DNA of 64,000 nucleotides from Chitinophagaceae bacterium (GCA_016710745.1 JADJVB010000010.1:496001-560000); one strand, 5' to 3'. Shown: positions 8,930-18,087, counted from the first letter of the stretch. The notes: generated from the letters alone by a model not told the origin. Numbers and translations: made by a program.

Positions 8930-9598
8930 ACTGTTGTTGATATAAAAAATTCCTGCGGTTTACAATCGGTTGCTGTCCCCGGCAACCGAAACGCGTATTC
9001 ATTTTAGTGTGTTAAAATACTACATTCAGCTAACATGCCCAAGTAAAAGCAAGTACCCTTGGTTAAGGTGTGGTGGGCAGGGAAAATAACGGGTAGTCGA
9101 AAATACCGGTTCGCAAGAGAAACAGAAACACGATAAGGTTTACCCGGCCCGAATGGCGCGCAACCGGCAGGAAGGCCTGATAAATGTTAGAAAATGGGCT
9201 ATAGCATCTTCACCGGGTTTTTATTTAGATGATATTTTGGGTTCTGATTTTGCTCTCGTAGAAATAGAAACCTTTTGTTTTATAATTCCGGTTGCAAACC
9301 GGTAGATTTGAAAAGGCATCAATTGATCCTATGAGCATTTCGTTTTTAATTTAATCACTAGGGAAGGGAACACTTGTGCCAGTGAGGGAATCGTTTTCGG
9401 CTGATTTTGCGGAACACCTGCAGGGCGAAAATACAACAGATGTTTTCATGACGCATATCATATTTAATTGTAGCGCTGCTGATTAACTTTAGCTGTTGAA
9501 GTTTAAAGAACCGTTACGAATAATATTTCAAGTCTGCTCATGGGCACCAGTGCTTAATAGTTTGATGGGGTTCATGGCAACACATAAAACAAAAGCCC
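8930..9598. other. Intergenic region without recognised genes
   Basis: This 669-bp divergent spacer lies between the P450 gene (minus) and the unknown exported-protein gene (plus). I saw no convincing reading frame, RNA gene or long repeat. Presumably it carries both promoters. Confidence 0.5.
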
Positions 9599-10657
9599 AT
9601 GAACAATTCCTTATTCATTTGCGGAAGATCATCAGGAAAAAATAAACTGATGCCTTTAATACTTTTTTTCATCCTCTTTATTCCGTTTACTGGTTATGCG
9701 CAGTTGCCCAAAGCCTCCAGGTCGCAGGAGATTAACGCCTTTATTAAAAAGCAGGCTCAGGTAATGGCAAAACGGGCAAACGACTGGGCGAAGGACAAGA
9801 CCGAAGACATTCTGCTGGATGGTGTGAAAGAATTTATTACAAAGAATAAACTGGACCAGAATACTGCCAGCAAGATCATTACCTCAATAGCCAATAACAA
9901 GAGCAATCTGAAGCAGATCTACCAAGGTGCTTCCGCCACCGATGTGCAGGCTGCTGCATTAAGCACTCAGCTCCTCATTGGAAAGATCATTGCAGAAAAT
10001 GTGCCGGAAAGTAATATGTCGGCCCTGTTGAAAGGCCTGACTAAATATCCCGATGTGGCGGCCGAAGCAAGTCAGGCCTTTGGTGCCATTGCAGGTGGTG
10101 ATTATTACAAAGGCTCAGAAACCATTGGTAAAATTATCTGGAAGCAGACCGCTATCGGCAAAGGAATTGATCAGGCCATTAGCATAGAGAAAGCAGGTTG
10201 GGATTTTCTTACGAACAACCAGTTTGATGCCGCTTACCAAAAATATAAGGAATATGGAAGCGATGGACTGGTAAGGATGTATGGCGGATCAGCAGCGTAT
10301 GTCAGGGAGAAATATTTCCAGGGCAGATCGGTTAGTAATGATGCGATCAATGCCAAGATGGTAGAATTGTTTGAAGCCACCCGAAAAAATGAGGATGCTG
10401 CTCAGGCCGAGCAAGTGAAATTGGAGCACATGTATGATATGTTCAAAGGAATGGAAAGCCAGGGAGGTACGATCTTTGATTTTCGAAAACATATGGAACA
10501 ATATGGCGTTAGCAAAGAGACGGAGGTCTTCGACCGCTTCCTTTGGCTCAACCGGGCAATATGCCGAGACCTTATTTCCATAGGCGTAGATCCCTGGGTC
10601 GTGGGTAGAACACTGAATAGCGGCAATCCCGTATATTCCCCCGAGGCCCTGGCTTGA
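9599..10657 (+). CDS. Unknown exported protein, N-terminal part (in-frame TGA separates it from the C-terminal part)
   Basis: The 352-codon frame starts with a hydrophobic segment (residues ~17-34) ending Y-A-Q, consistent with a signal peptide after a longish N-terminal extension. The rest is mostly helical and rich in Lys/Ala/Gln, with no recognised domain. It ends at a TGA (10655-10657). The very next codons (10658 onward) stay in the same reading frame and continue as a sizeable protein, so the original product was probably one polypeptide of about 531 residues with the TGA in its middle. A TGG-to-TGA change (Trp to stop) would explain this. Its function is unknown. Confidence 0.6.
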   Translation: MNNSLFICGRSSGKNKLMPLILFFILFIPFTGYAQLPKASRSQEINAFIKKQAQVMAKRANDWAKDKTEDILLDGVKEFITKNKLDQNTASKIITSIANNKSNLKQIYQGASATDVQAAALSTQLLIGKIIAENVPESNMSALLKGLTKYPDVAAEASQAFGAIAGGDYYKGSETIGKIIWKQTAIGKGIDQAISIEKAGWDFLTNNQFDAAYQKYKEYGSDGLVRMYGGSAAYVREKYFQGRSVSNDAINAKMVELFEATRKNEDAAQAEQVKLEHMYDMFKGMESQGGTIFDFRKHMEQYGVSKETEVFDRFLWLNRAICRDLISIGVDPWVVGRTLNSGNPVYSPEALA

Positions 10658-10660
10658 TTC

Positions 10661-11194
10661 ATGGCTTTTTCACAGGGGGGAACAGCCGCTTATAAAGCTA
10701 AGTTTGCAGAGATCGCCAGGTCGTACTTTCCAAAAAAAGTACAACCGGTAGTCACAACACCAGCGGTAAATATGGCACCCGGTCAGACCTTCACTGTTGA
10801 AAAAGGTGCGGCCGATTCCTGGTCGCATATCAAAGTGACCATCAGTAACCTGGCCAAGTTTAAAACAAGCGACAGTCAGGGATGGCGCAATAACGGTACT
10901 GAATTTACGGGTAATGTAGCAGGTAGCGGACCTGTTACGATCACCATTGAGCTGACCGCACTTGGGGGTATTTCCTATTATGATTTTAAAGCAGAGGTAA
11001 TGGCCAAATCTTCAAATGTGGATGTGCTGGTTTCTGACAAACCGGTCATTTCCAAAGATGGCGGCTCCAAAACCTATACAGCCACCTGGGATCCATCACT
11101 AAAATATGGCGGCCTGAATATCACGATATCGATCATGGGGGGCAACCCGGAGTTCTTTACTTATTTTGTCAGGGGATGGATCGGTGGACGGTAA
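10661..11194 (+). CDS. Unknown exported protein, C-terminal part (same frame as 9599-10657)
   Basis: This 177-codon segment is in the same frame as the preceding gene, separated only by TGA-TTC. The ATG at 10661 may therefore be an internal methionine rather than a true start. It lacks a signal peptide, although the content (a beta-rich domain with Thr/Ser/Gly-rich strands near residues 45-177) suits an exported protein. That supports it being the tail of the upstream product. No family was recognised. A strong minus-strand hairpin terminator of the tRNA follows at 11225-11259. Confidence 0.55.
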   Translation: MAFSQGGTAAYKAKFAEIARSYFPKKVQPVVTTPAVNMAPGQTFTVEKGAADSWSHIKVTISNLAKFKTSDSQGWRNNGTEFTGNVAGSGPVTITIELTALGGISYYDFKAEVMAKSSNVDVLVSDKPVISKDGGSKTYTATWDPSLKYGGLNITISIMGGNPEFFTYFVRGWIGGR

Positions 11195-11224
11195 ATAATA
11201 TCAGGTGTATTATTAAGTAGCCCA

Positions 11225-11259
11225 ATAAAAAAGCGCTACAGATAATTCTGTAACGCTTT
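11225..11259 (-). terminator. Rho-independent terminator of tRNA-Asn
   Basis: On the minus strand a 13-bp stem (11259-11247 with 11242-11230, one G-U pair) and a 4-nt loop are followed by a run of six T. It starts about 10 bp after the tRNA 3' end and could also block read-in to the convergent gene. Confidence 0.85.
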
Positions 11260-11269
11260 GATTCTGAAG

Positions 11270-11343
11270 CTCCCCCTTCAGGACTTGAACCTGAGACCCT
11301 CTGATTAACAGTCAGATGCTCTAACCAACTGAGCTAAGGAGGA
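11270..11343 (-). tRNA. tRNA-Asn (GTT)
   Basis: The minus strand folds as a full cloverleaf: acceptor TCCTCCT paired with AGGGGGA, D-arm GCTC/GAGC, anticodon arm TCTGA-CTGTTAA-TCAGA with anticodon GTT, and T-arm loop TTCAAGT. The discriminator base is G. CCA is not encoded, as is usual in Bacteroidota. A terminator follows directly. Confidence 0.97.
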
Positions 11344-11467
11344 ATTTACTCCATATTAAATCTTCATTGAGATTTTCTACGGGTTGCAAAAATAGGTCTT
11401 TTTGTCTTTCACAAAAAAATAAAAACCAATTAATTGCCGGTATTTATATAGGGAACCTCGGCGGGGT

Positions 11468-11496
11468 ATAAAAAAGGCCCGGATATGATCCGGACC
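11468..11496 (-). terminator. Rho-independent terminator of the small gene at 11556-11729
   Basis: The minus-strand stem GGTCCGGAT / ATCCGGGCC (9 bp, one G-U) with a CAT loop is followed by six T. It lies 60 bp after the stop codon of the 57-codon gene, supporting that gene as a real transcription unit. Confidence 0.85.
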
Positions 11497-11555
11497 TGGT
11501 CAGCATCGGCATTAGAAAACGCGATTAAACAGTTGGCTATACTTTTTATATCGGC

Positions 11556-11729
11556 TTATGCGCAATTCCTTCTCTGATACATGGTTACGCTACGGCGCTG
11601 TATATTCCACATATCAACGGCTGTGAAAGTTTTAGGCTGGGCGCTTGGCATGGTTTGGTTAACTACTGCGGTTAAATTTTCAACGCTTTGATTGCTGTTG
11701 TTGCTGTTGTTTTCTGATTGCTTTTTCAT
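11556..11729 (-). CDS. Small conserved-looking protein, 57 residues, WNIQRR motif
   Basis: ATG at 11729 opens a 57-codon frame ending TAA at 11556. The N-terminal half is low complexity (Asn, Ser, Gln). The C-terminal third reads F-T-A-V-D-M-W-N-I-Q-R-R and ends with a second basic patch R-R-N-C. I recall similar short proteins with a W-x-I-Q-R-R core and a basic tail in other Bacteroidota genomes, but cannot name a family. It has its own downstream terminator and lies alone between tRNA-Asn and a long spacer. Its function is unknown. Confidence 0.6.
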   Translation of the reverse strand: MKKQSENNSNNSNQSVENLTAVVNQTMPSAQPKTFTAVDMWNIQRRSVTMYQRRNCA

Positions 11730-12165
11730 GACTTTAGTTTTTTATGTTTTAATAATTTGTTTTAGTATGTCAGCTTTTTTTCGCTTCGCTTACTTTGATA
11801 ACACAAAGATAGGGAGTTGTTTAGTACTATGCAAAACAAAGTACTAAGTATGTTTTAGTAATAGGCTAATGTTAGGAGTGTTTTATTGGCTGAAAGCCTT
11901 ACTGGTGTTGGATTTTGCAAAACGGGGGTCTACAAAAAAGAAAATAAGGGGATTTTGCGAACGGTAAAATAGGCTGATGAACGGCGGGAGCTCAAAACAA
12001 ATTTTGGAATTTGGTAGTTTTTGAATCCAGATGCAGGTGCTCGAAACCGGGTTTTATCTATATGTGAATGCCGGGAAGCCGGAAAAACGGGAAAATTTGG
12101 AGCATTGAAAACAGGTGTTTCCCCCCTTTCCGGCTATTCAAGGCTTTTGATTTAGTAATGTGGGA
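11730..12165. other. Intergenic region, no gene seen
   Basis: This A/T-rich spacer upstream of the small 57-codon gene presumably holds its promoter. No convincing gene or RNA was seen. Together with the hairpin element and the tail to 12406, the gene-free stretch is about 680 bp. Confidence 0.4.
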
Positions 12166-12243
12166 TCGCCACGAAGGCACAAAGACACGAAGTAGAAAAA
12201 ATGCTTCGCATTTTCCCTTTGTGGCCTGGTGCCTTCGTGGCGA
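12166..12243. repeat. Long inverted-repeat (hairpin) element
   Basis: A 15-bp perfect inverted repeat (12166-12180 and 12229-12243) encloses further nested pairings: CACAAAG with CTTTGTG, and AAAATGC-TTC-GCATTTT at the tip. The whole 78 bp can therefore form one long interrupted hairpin. The 'CCACGAAGGCAC' ends resemble repeats scattered in Bacteroidota genomes. No transposase is nearby. It could be a REP/MITE-like element or a structured transcript end. Confidence 0.7.
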
Positions 12244-12406
12244 CCGTATTTACAACAACGAAGTGGAGGTAATATATTCCCATTTGGCAATTAGTAAGCG
12301 TCTATAACAAGTCAACAGCCCATTGGGTATGGTGTGGAAGAACCCGTGCATGCGGCTGATTAACCGCTTCCCGTTATATTATATATATGTATTTGTCTGC
12401 TTCGGC

Positions 12407-13678
12407 CTATTTAATCTCCAGGTCCTTAATATTACGGTTATGCAACCGCCCCAGCTTCATCAAACTGATCATGGGGCCCAGCACAAAGTTTAAAAAACCG
12501 CGACTATAAAAGCGATAAACCGCCTCGCCGGAGAATATACGGGTGAGGTGCCGCTGCATATGCGGACCAATAAACCTGCCAAAAGCCGTATCCATACGGT
12601 CCTGCCCCACTTTAAACAGGGTAAACAGGCTGCCGCTGTACCAGGTATCTACCAGCTTTTGCCAGATGGACAGCTCATACAACTGGTATCGCTGGTATTT
12701 TGAAAAAGCCTTGTCGGTGCCGGCTTCAATGGCATCGGCCGCGGCAAAAGCACCCTTGATGGCTAAAAACAGTCCGGAGGAAAAGATGGGATCTAAAAAC
12801 CCACCGGCATCACCGGCCAGCAACCAGTTCTTACCGTACATTTTTTGAGAGATGAGCTGGTAGTTATCATACTGCATCACCCCGGTTTCGCGTTTGGCAT
12901 TTTTGGTGAACTTCACCAGGGTTTCATCGCGCTTTAATATATTATCGTACTGCTCTTCCTTGTTGCTGCCGTATTCACCCAGGTGTTCGGGATTAATGAC
13001 CACGCCCACCGAGATACGATCGGGTAAGGGTATACGCCAGGTCCAGCCCTTCGCGAGCCGGTGCAGGTGAATATTATAGGGTTCAATTTTTTCGGCGCCG
13101 CTCAGGTGTGCAAATAAGGCCACATCCTTCCGGTAGCCGGCCCTGGTGGGTATGTTCAGCAGGCGGGCAATGGTACGCGAGCGGCCGCTGGTATCTACAA
13201 TGAGGTGGGGCTGGCCGCCAAAAAAACCATGGATCGAAGCCAGGGTTTCATCGCCCAGCTTCAGCTCATCGCCATTGCCGGTTTTTTCGAGTTTGGCTGC
13301 CTGGTTAAAAAAAGTTACGCCTTCCCGTAAGGCCAAATCAAAAATGGTTTTATCAAATTGGGTACGGGGTACATTGTAGGCATAATGCGGTAGTCCGCCG
13401 CCGCCAAAACTAAAAGGCGAAGTGGCTTCCTCATCCTTATTCACCCAAACCGAAGCGCCGGGTTTATAGGTGCTGTAGGTTTTTACTTCATCCTCCACAC
13501 CCAGTTTGCGTAAAAACGGAATGATGGCCGGCACCAGCGATTCACCCACAATAATCTCCGGTCTTTTCTCCAGGTAAAAAACGGCAACGGTAAATCCTTT
13601 TCTTTTTAACAAAGTGGCGAGTGCGCAGCCCGAAGGGCCTCCGCCGATAATGGCTACGGTTTTGATCGATCTCTTCAT
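12407..13678 (-). CDS. FAD-dependent halogenase/hydroxylase-like enzyme of the pigment locus
   Basis: This ~423-residue flavoprotein has an N-terminal dinucleotide-binding motif G-G-G-P-S-G (12-17), the W212-x-W214-x-I-P motif characteristic of flavin-dependent halogenases, and a distal FAD motif G-D-A-G-G-F-L-D-P. Lys72 in 'TYKPG' is at about the place of the halogenase catalytic lysine, by eye. Start ATG 13678 is chosen because the Rossmann fold then begins at residue ~5; an in-frame ATG lies 15 bp upstream. Flexirubin-type pigments can be chlorinated or hydroxylated on the rings, so either activity is plausible. It runs away from the main pigment operon, with the coiled-coil protein gene between them. 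Confidence 0.82.
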   Translation of the reverse strand: MKRSIKTVAIIGGGPSGCALATLLKRKGFTVAVFYLEKRPEIIVGESLVPAIIPFLRKLGVEDEVKTYSTYKPGASVWVNKDEEATSPFSFGGGGLPHYAYNVPRTQFDKTIFDLALREGVTFFNQAAKLEKTGNGDELKLGDETLASIHGFFGGQPHLIVDTSGRSRTIARLLNIPTRAGYRKDVALFAHLSGAEKIEPYNIHLHRLAKGWTWRIPLPDRISVGVVINPEHLGEYGSNKEEQYDNILKRDETLVKFTKNAKRETGVMQYDNYQLISQKMYGKNWLLAGDAGGFLDPIFSSGLFLAIKGAFAAADAIEAGTDKAFSKYQRYQLYELSIWQKLVDTWYSGSLFTLFKVGQDRMDTAFGRFIGPHMQRHLTRIFSGEAVYRFYSRGFLNFVLGPMISLMKLGRLHNRNIKDLEIK

Positions 13679-13849
13679 ACAATAAAAAAGCAAATTTAAT
13701 CAATAGGCGGCAAAACGAAACATGGTTTAAGGCAGTGGTTAAAGATCAGCGGCTTTGTTCAACAAATGGGTCGATCTCTTTTTTGTGAAAACCCTTTCAA
13801 TCCCATGGATCCCCGCCTGAACAAGTTCATTCGGGCAGGCGTGTAAGCC

Positions 13850-13883
13850 AAAAAAAAAGCCACCCGAATTTCGGGCAGCTTTT
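13850..13883 (-). terminator. Rho-independent terminator after the coiled-coil protein gene
   Basis: On the minus strand, AAAAGC and CCCGA stems (with a 2x2 internal loop and ATT tip) pair to TCGGG and GCTTTT, followed by a T-run of about nine. It lies 42 bp after the stop of the gene at 13925-14890. Confidence 0.8.
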
Positions 13884-13924
13884 CCAATACAAACTGTAAT
13901 CGTATATATAGAACCAGCAGCGTG

Positions 13925-14890
13925 TTAACTGAACAGACCACCCTTCTTTAATTCACGGGTTCCTTGTCCTATTAAAAAGCCATTCTGGTAAATTTGTACG
14001 GTATAGTTACCCTGCACAAAATTGGTGCCCGGTAAAAAAGCAAATTCTACATTTTTCTTTTTGGCTGTTTCCAGGTCAACCGGCATTTTAGCGGTAAACG
14101 CAATTGATTCGGCATCACGTGTAGTAAATGTTTCGGTTCCGGTGTTGATGGCTTTACCATCCGGACCTAAAACAACAACATATACATCCGTGGTACCTGA
14201 CTGGGCGATCCGGTTGTCGACGTCGAAACTCACCAGAAATTTATCTACCCGCTTGGCGGTGGTTGACACTATTTCTTTACCCGATTTTTTTACATTGATA
14301 GGTGTAATAACAATATTACTTGCATTTAATGTGGAAGCGATATCAACTTTCTTTTCCAGGTTCTGCTTTACTTCATTGGTAGCCACCAGGTTTTGTGTTA
14401 AAGCTTCTTTCTCCTGCTTGAGTACAACATTATCATTTGCCAGCAAGAGGTTTTCCTCCTGAAGCCTGGCGATATCAGTTTCAAGCGAACTGATCTTTTC
14501 GTTTAGAGAGGCAATCAAAGTCTTTGCCCTGTTCAACTCGGCCGCTGTTGCGTTTTTCTTGTTGAGTATACTGCGTATCTCAGATTTTACACTGGCGATC
14601 TCCTTGTTCCTGTCGGCCAACTGGCTTTCCAGCCCGGTGTTTACCGTCGACATCGAGTCCAGCCTGGCCAGTGATGCATCAAAATTGGTTTGCACATCAC
14701 TTTTTTCGGTTGTAACGGCAGCAATCTGCGTTTGCTGTTGCTGTATTTTTTGCGAATCATCGTTTTTTGTGTACAGGGCATAGGCCGACACCGCAATAAG
14801 GCCGGCACCTAGTATACCGATGATTACATTTTTATAACTCTTCGCGCTTTTTTGTTGAACCGGCGCTTGCGGGAAATTTGTTTCAGACAT
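13925..14890 (-). CDS. Membrane-anchored coiled-coil protein with C-terminal beta domain, unknown function
   Basis: This 321-residue protein has a short cytoplasmic N-terminus, one transmembrane helix (~residues 20-42), then a long heptad-rich coiled coil (~50-185) and a beta-rich C-terminal domain (~195-321) exposed in the periplasm. No catalytic motif was seen. Similar single-pass coiled-coil proteins occur in Bacteroidota without a defined role. It is divergent from the pigment operon (15131 onward) across a 240-bp spacer and has its own terminator. Its link to pigment export or envelope structure is only positional. Confidence 0.75.
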   Translation of the reverse strand: MSETNFPQAPVQQKSAKSYKNVIIGILGAGLIAVSAYALYTKNDDSQKIQQQQTQIAAVTTEKSDVQTNFDASLARLDSMSTVNTGLESQLADRNKEIASVKSEIRSILNKKNATAAELNRAKTLIASLNEKISSLETDIARLQEENLLLANDNVVLKQEKEALTQNLVATNEVKQNLEKKVDIASTLNASNIVITPINVKKSGKEIVSTTAKRVDKFLVSFDVDNRIAQSGTTDVYVVVLGPDGKAINTGTETFTTRDAESIAFTAKMPVDLETAKKKNVEFAFLPGTNFVQGNYTVQIYQNGFLIGQGTRELKKGGLFS

Positions 14891-15063
14891 GGTCGTTTAA
14901 TTTTAATATGTACGTTAAATAATTTTGTTCTTTTTGCCGGGGGTATTAGCAGAAAGTCCAAAATCATGCCAACGTTTTTTTTTGTTTATAACTTTTGCTG
15001 TCAAAACGGGTAAAAGGCAGCCGGTTTACCGAGTGCTGGTGTCTGAATGCTAAAACTTTAACA

Positions 15064-15071
15064 TAGATTTG
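15064..15071 (+). promoter_or_regulatory. Candidate -7 element of the pigment operon
   Basis: TAGATTTG matches the Bacteroidota -7 consensus TAnnTTTG, 59 bp upstream of the ATG at 15131. No clear -33 TTTG was found at the right spacing, so this is moderate support. Confidence 0.45.
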
Positions 15072-15130
15072 TTGGCGGGTGTATTTCTTCGCTAAATCAG
15101 ATAGTAAACAGGGAATTACAAAACAAGTAC

Positions 15131-16798
15131 ATGAAAGAATTTGATACCATCATCATTGGATCGGGAGCCGGTGGTTTATCGGCAGCGCTTTGTCTGGCCC
15201 GTGCCGGACAAAAAGTAGCTGTTATTGAGCAGCATTATGTGCCGGGCGGCTGGTGCCATAGTTTTTATATTGATGGCCACCGGTTTAGTCCGGGTGTACA
15301 TTATATAGGCGGCCTGGACAAAGGCGAATCTACCTGTAATTTATACGAGGGGCTGGGTATTGCCAACGAACTGGTTTTTTTCAGGATGAATAAAGACGGG
15401 TACGAGCATTGTTGGATCGGTGATCAAAAAATTGATATGCCGGCGGGCATCGACCGGCTGGTGGATTCACTTTCGGAACAATTTCCGAAAGAAAAAAAGG
15501 GTATCAAAAAATACCTCAAGCTGGTTAAAACCGTATCCAGGGAATTGTTTTTAATTCCCAAAATGAGCGGGTTTTGGGATAACGTGACCATCGCCTACCG
15601 CACCCGGCACCTGGGTAAATATGGATTGTTCCGGTTAAAACGCGTGATTGGCTGGCATATAAAAGATCCGCTGCTGAAAAAAGTACTTAATATTCAATGC
15701 GGCGATCATGGCCTGCCGCCGGCCAAAGCCAGTTTTCCTTTTCATTGTGCATTGATGGACCATTATTTTAATGGTGGCTTTTATCCCATGGGTGGAGGAG
15801 CGGCAATCGTAAAAGCCATGACCAATGGCATTAAAAAATACAATGGTGAAATAAAAACCGGCACGGCCGTAAAAAAGATTTTGGTTACCGGAGAAGAAAG
15901 AAAAAAAACCGTGGGTGTGGAGCTGGAAAACGGAGAGATCATCAGGGCAAACTGTGTTATCTCCAATGCCGATCCGGCTACTACCTATAAGCTGGTTGGG
16001 CACGAAAACCTCAGTAAGAAGCTGATCAAAAAACTGGAAGCCACACGGTATTCAGTTACCTCCCTGATGTTTTTTATTACGGTAGATATGGATGTACGGG
16101 AAGCCGGTATCGACTCGGGAAATATCTGGTTCATGCCCAATAAGGATATGGACGAAATTTATGAAGACCTCACCCGGGTATCCATACTGGAAAGGGATGA
16201 GTTTGAATCGCTGTTCATCAGTTGCTCATCGTTGAAAGATCCGCTGAGTTATAACGGCAGGCAACATTCGATGGAAGTGGTGACCTTTATTGATTATAAT
16301 TCCTTTAAGGCCGATTACAGCAATTGGGAAGACAAAAACAGCGAATATGCAAAAGTAAAAGAAAGGCTCTGCGAAAAACTGATGAATACCTTTAAAAGAA
16401 TATTACCCGCTGTTCATGATCATATCGTGCACCTCGAAGTGGGTACACCCATCACCAACGAGTATTATATCAACTCCACCATGGGCAATGTATATGGCAC
16501 CGAAAAAGGATTTATGCAAACAGGTCCCTTCTCGTACAAAGCCAAAACCGAAATCGAAAACCTGTATATGTGCGGCGCCAGCATCATGAGCCATGGGGTG
16601 GCGGGGGCCAGTTATTCGGGTGTAAAAACAGCCGCCGAAGTATTGGGTTGCACCGAAGATGACCTGATTCAAAAAGACGAATCGCAGGTGCTGCGGGTTT
16701 ACGATGCCGAAGACAGCAGCCAATGGCCCGACTGGATCCACCAGCGGGTGGCCGATAAAAAAAAGCGTACCGAAAATAAAATGAGCAACGCTGTTTAA
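15131..16798 (+). CDS. CrtI/retinol-saturase-like FAD oxidoreductase of the flexirubin-type locus
   Basis: This 555-residue amine-oxidase/phytoene-desaturase-like flavoprotein has the N-terminal FAD motif G-S-G-A-G-G (residues 10-15), an E-x-x-x-x-x-G-G continuation ('EQHYVPGG'), and a C-terminal FAD segment near 'LYMCGASIMSHGVAGA'. Family members desaturate, saturate or isomerise polyene chains. In this setting it likely acts on the aryl-polyene acyl chain or the resorcinol side chain (inference). It is the first gene of a plus-strand operon that continues without large gaps to 25494. A second, related desaturase is encoded at 21947. Confidence 0.85.
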   Translation: MKEFDTIIIGSGAGGLSAALCLARAGQKVAVIEQHYVPGGWCHSFYIDGHRFSPGVHYIGGLDKGESTCNLYEGLGIANELVFFRMNKDGYEHCWIGDQKIDMPAGIDRLVDSLSEQFPKEKKGIKKYLKLVKTVSRELFLIPKMSGFWDNVTIAYRTRHLGKYGLFRLKRVIGWHIKDPLLKKVLNIQCGDHGLPPAKASFPFHCALMDHYFNGGFYPMGGGAAIVKAMTNGIKKYNGEIKTGTAVKKILVTGEERKKTVGVELENGEIIRANCVISNADPATTYKLVGHENLSKKLIKKLEATRYSVTSLMFFITVDMDVREAGIDSGNIWFMPNKDMDEIYEDLTRVSILERDEFESLFISCSSLKDPLSYNGRQHSMEVVTFIDYNSFKADYSNWEDKNSEYAKVKERLCEKLMNTFKRILPAVHDHIVHLEVGTPITNEYYINSTMGNVYGTEKGFMQTGPFSYKAKTEIENLYMCGASIMSHGVAGASYSGVKTAAEVLGCTEDDLIQKDESQVLRVYDAEDSSQWPDWIHQRVADKKKRTENKMSNAV

Positions 16799-16878
16799 AC
16801 GACGGCGCTAATTCCTTTTTATGGTTTAATTTTATCCGGATTAGGATAAATTTTTTCATTAAATGATAATTGATAATA

Positions 16879-18084
16879 ATGACCGGTTCTGTTTCCCAGC
16901 GGGAGAAAGTTGATGTTTTGAAAGCCTGTGTTATTATTCCTACCTATAACAACGCAGCAACACTGGCGGGCGTTATTGCCGATGTATCCCAATACAGCGA
17001 TCATATTATTGTGGTTAACGACGGGTCAACCGATAATACGGTGGAGATTGTGGCCAGATTCCCATCCGTTCAGCTTATCAGCTATCCCAAAAATGTGGGC
17101 AAGGGCTGGGCGCTCCGGCAATCATTTACGTACGCCATTCAAAAGGGCTATCAATATGCCATTACGATCGATTCAGACGGGCAGCATTTTGCCAAAGACC
17201 TGCCGGCCTTTATAGATACCATTGAAAAATTTCCCGGGTCGCTGATCATCGGGGCCCGTAATATGGGACAGGATTCGGTGCCCGGCGGCAGCAGTTTCGG
17301 CAATAAATTCTCCAATTTTTGGTTTAAGGTTGAAACGGGTATCAGCAGTCCGGATACACAATCTGGTTTTCGGTTATACCCGCTGGAGCCGCTGAAAAAA
17401 ATGCGGTTCTTCACCCGTAAATATGAGTTCGAAATTGAAGTGCTGGTAAGATCCGCCTGGAAAGGCGTACCGGTAACCTCAGTTCCGGTAACGGTGTACT
17501 ATGCACCCAAAGAAGAACGCATCTCCCATTTCAGGCCCTACAAAGATTTTTTCCGCATTAGTGTGTTGAATACCTTGCTGGTGCTGATCGCATTCCTGTA
17601 CATTAAACCACGTGATTTTATTCGAACCCTGTTCAGCCAGGAAAAAATGAAGAAAGTGCTGGACGAGCATTTGTTTAACCCGCACCATACGCCACAATTA
17701 AAAGCCATTTCGGTGGGCTTCGGCATATTCATGGGCATTGTTCCCATTTGGGGTTTTCAACTGGCGACGGCCATTTTCCTGGCCATCTTATTTAAACTGA
17801 ACAAACCACTGGTGATCATTGCTGCCAATATCAGCATTCCGCCCATGATACCCATCATCATATTTTTGAGTTATAAAACCGGCGCTTTGTGGATGGGTGC
17901 GCAGGCGATGAACATCGATTTTAGTCATGCCATTACGATTGACTCGATCAAAAAAAACCTGCTCCAGTATGTAATGGGAAGCGTATCGCTGGCTGTAATG
18001 GCCGGTGTTATTTTTGGGCTGGTTACCTATATTATTTTAAAACTGATCAGTAAAAAACAGGCGGTTGTTTCTAAGGCAGAATAG
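16879..18084 (+). CDS. GT2 glycosyltransferase fused to DUF2062 membrane domain
   Basis: Residues ~14-220 form a family-2 glycosyltransferase domain ('VIIPTYNN', 'VVNDGSTDNT', and the D-x-D-like 'IDSDGQH'). Residues ~265-395 form a DUF2062 domain with three to four membrane helices. Fusions of this type recur in aryl-polyene and flexirubin clusters, where they are thought to attach a sugar or other nucleotide-activated group to the lipid product or its head group at the inner membrane. ATG 16879 is chosen over the in-frame TTG at 16870. The next gene starts 3 bp after the stop, so the two are cotranscribed. Confidence 0.85.
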   Translation: MTGSVSQREKVDVLKACVIIPTYNNAATLAGVIADVSQYSDHIIVVNDGSTDNTVEIVARFPSVQLISYPKNVGKGWALRQSFTYAIQKGYQYAITIDSDGQHFAKDLPAFIDTIEKFPGSLIIGARNMGQDSVPGGSSFGNKFSNFWFKVETGISSPDTQSGFRLYPLEPLKKMRFFTRKYEFEIEVLVRSAWKGVPVTSVPVTVYYAPKEERISHFRPYKDFFRISVLNTLLVLIAFLYIKPRDFIRTLFSQEKMKKVLDEHLFNPHHTPQLKAISVGFGIFMGIVPIWGFQLATAIFLAILFKLNKPLVIIAANISIPPMIPIIIFLSYKTGALWMGAQAMNIDFSHAITIDSIKKNLLQYVMGSVSLAVMAGVIFGLVTYIILKLISKKQAVVSKAE

Positions 18085-18087
18085 CAG

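Noticed and set aside
12068..12307. 79-codon plus-strand frame
   Set aside because: It runs through the nested hairpin element and has no protein-like features.
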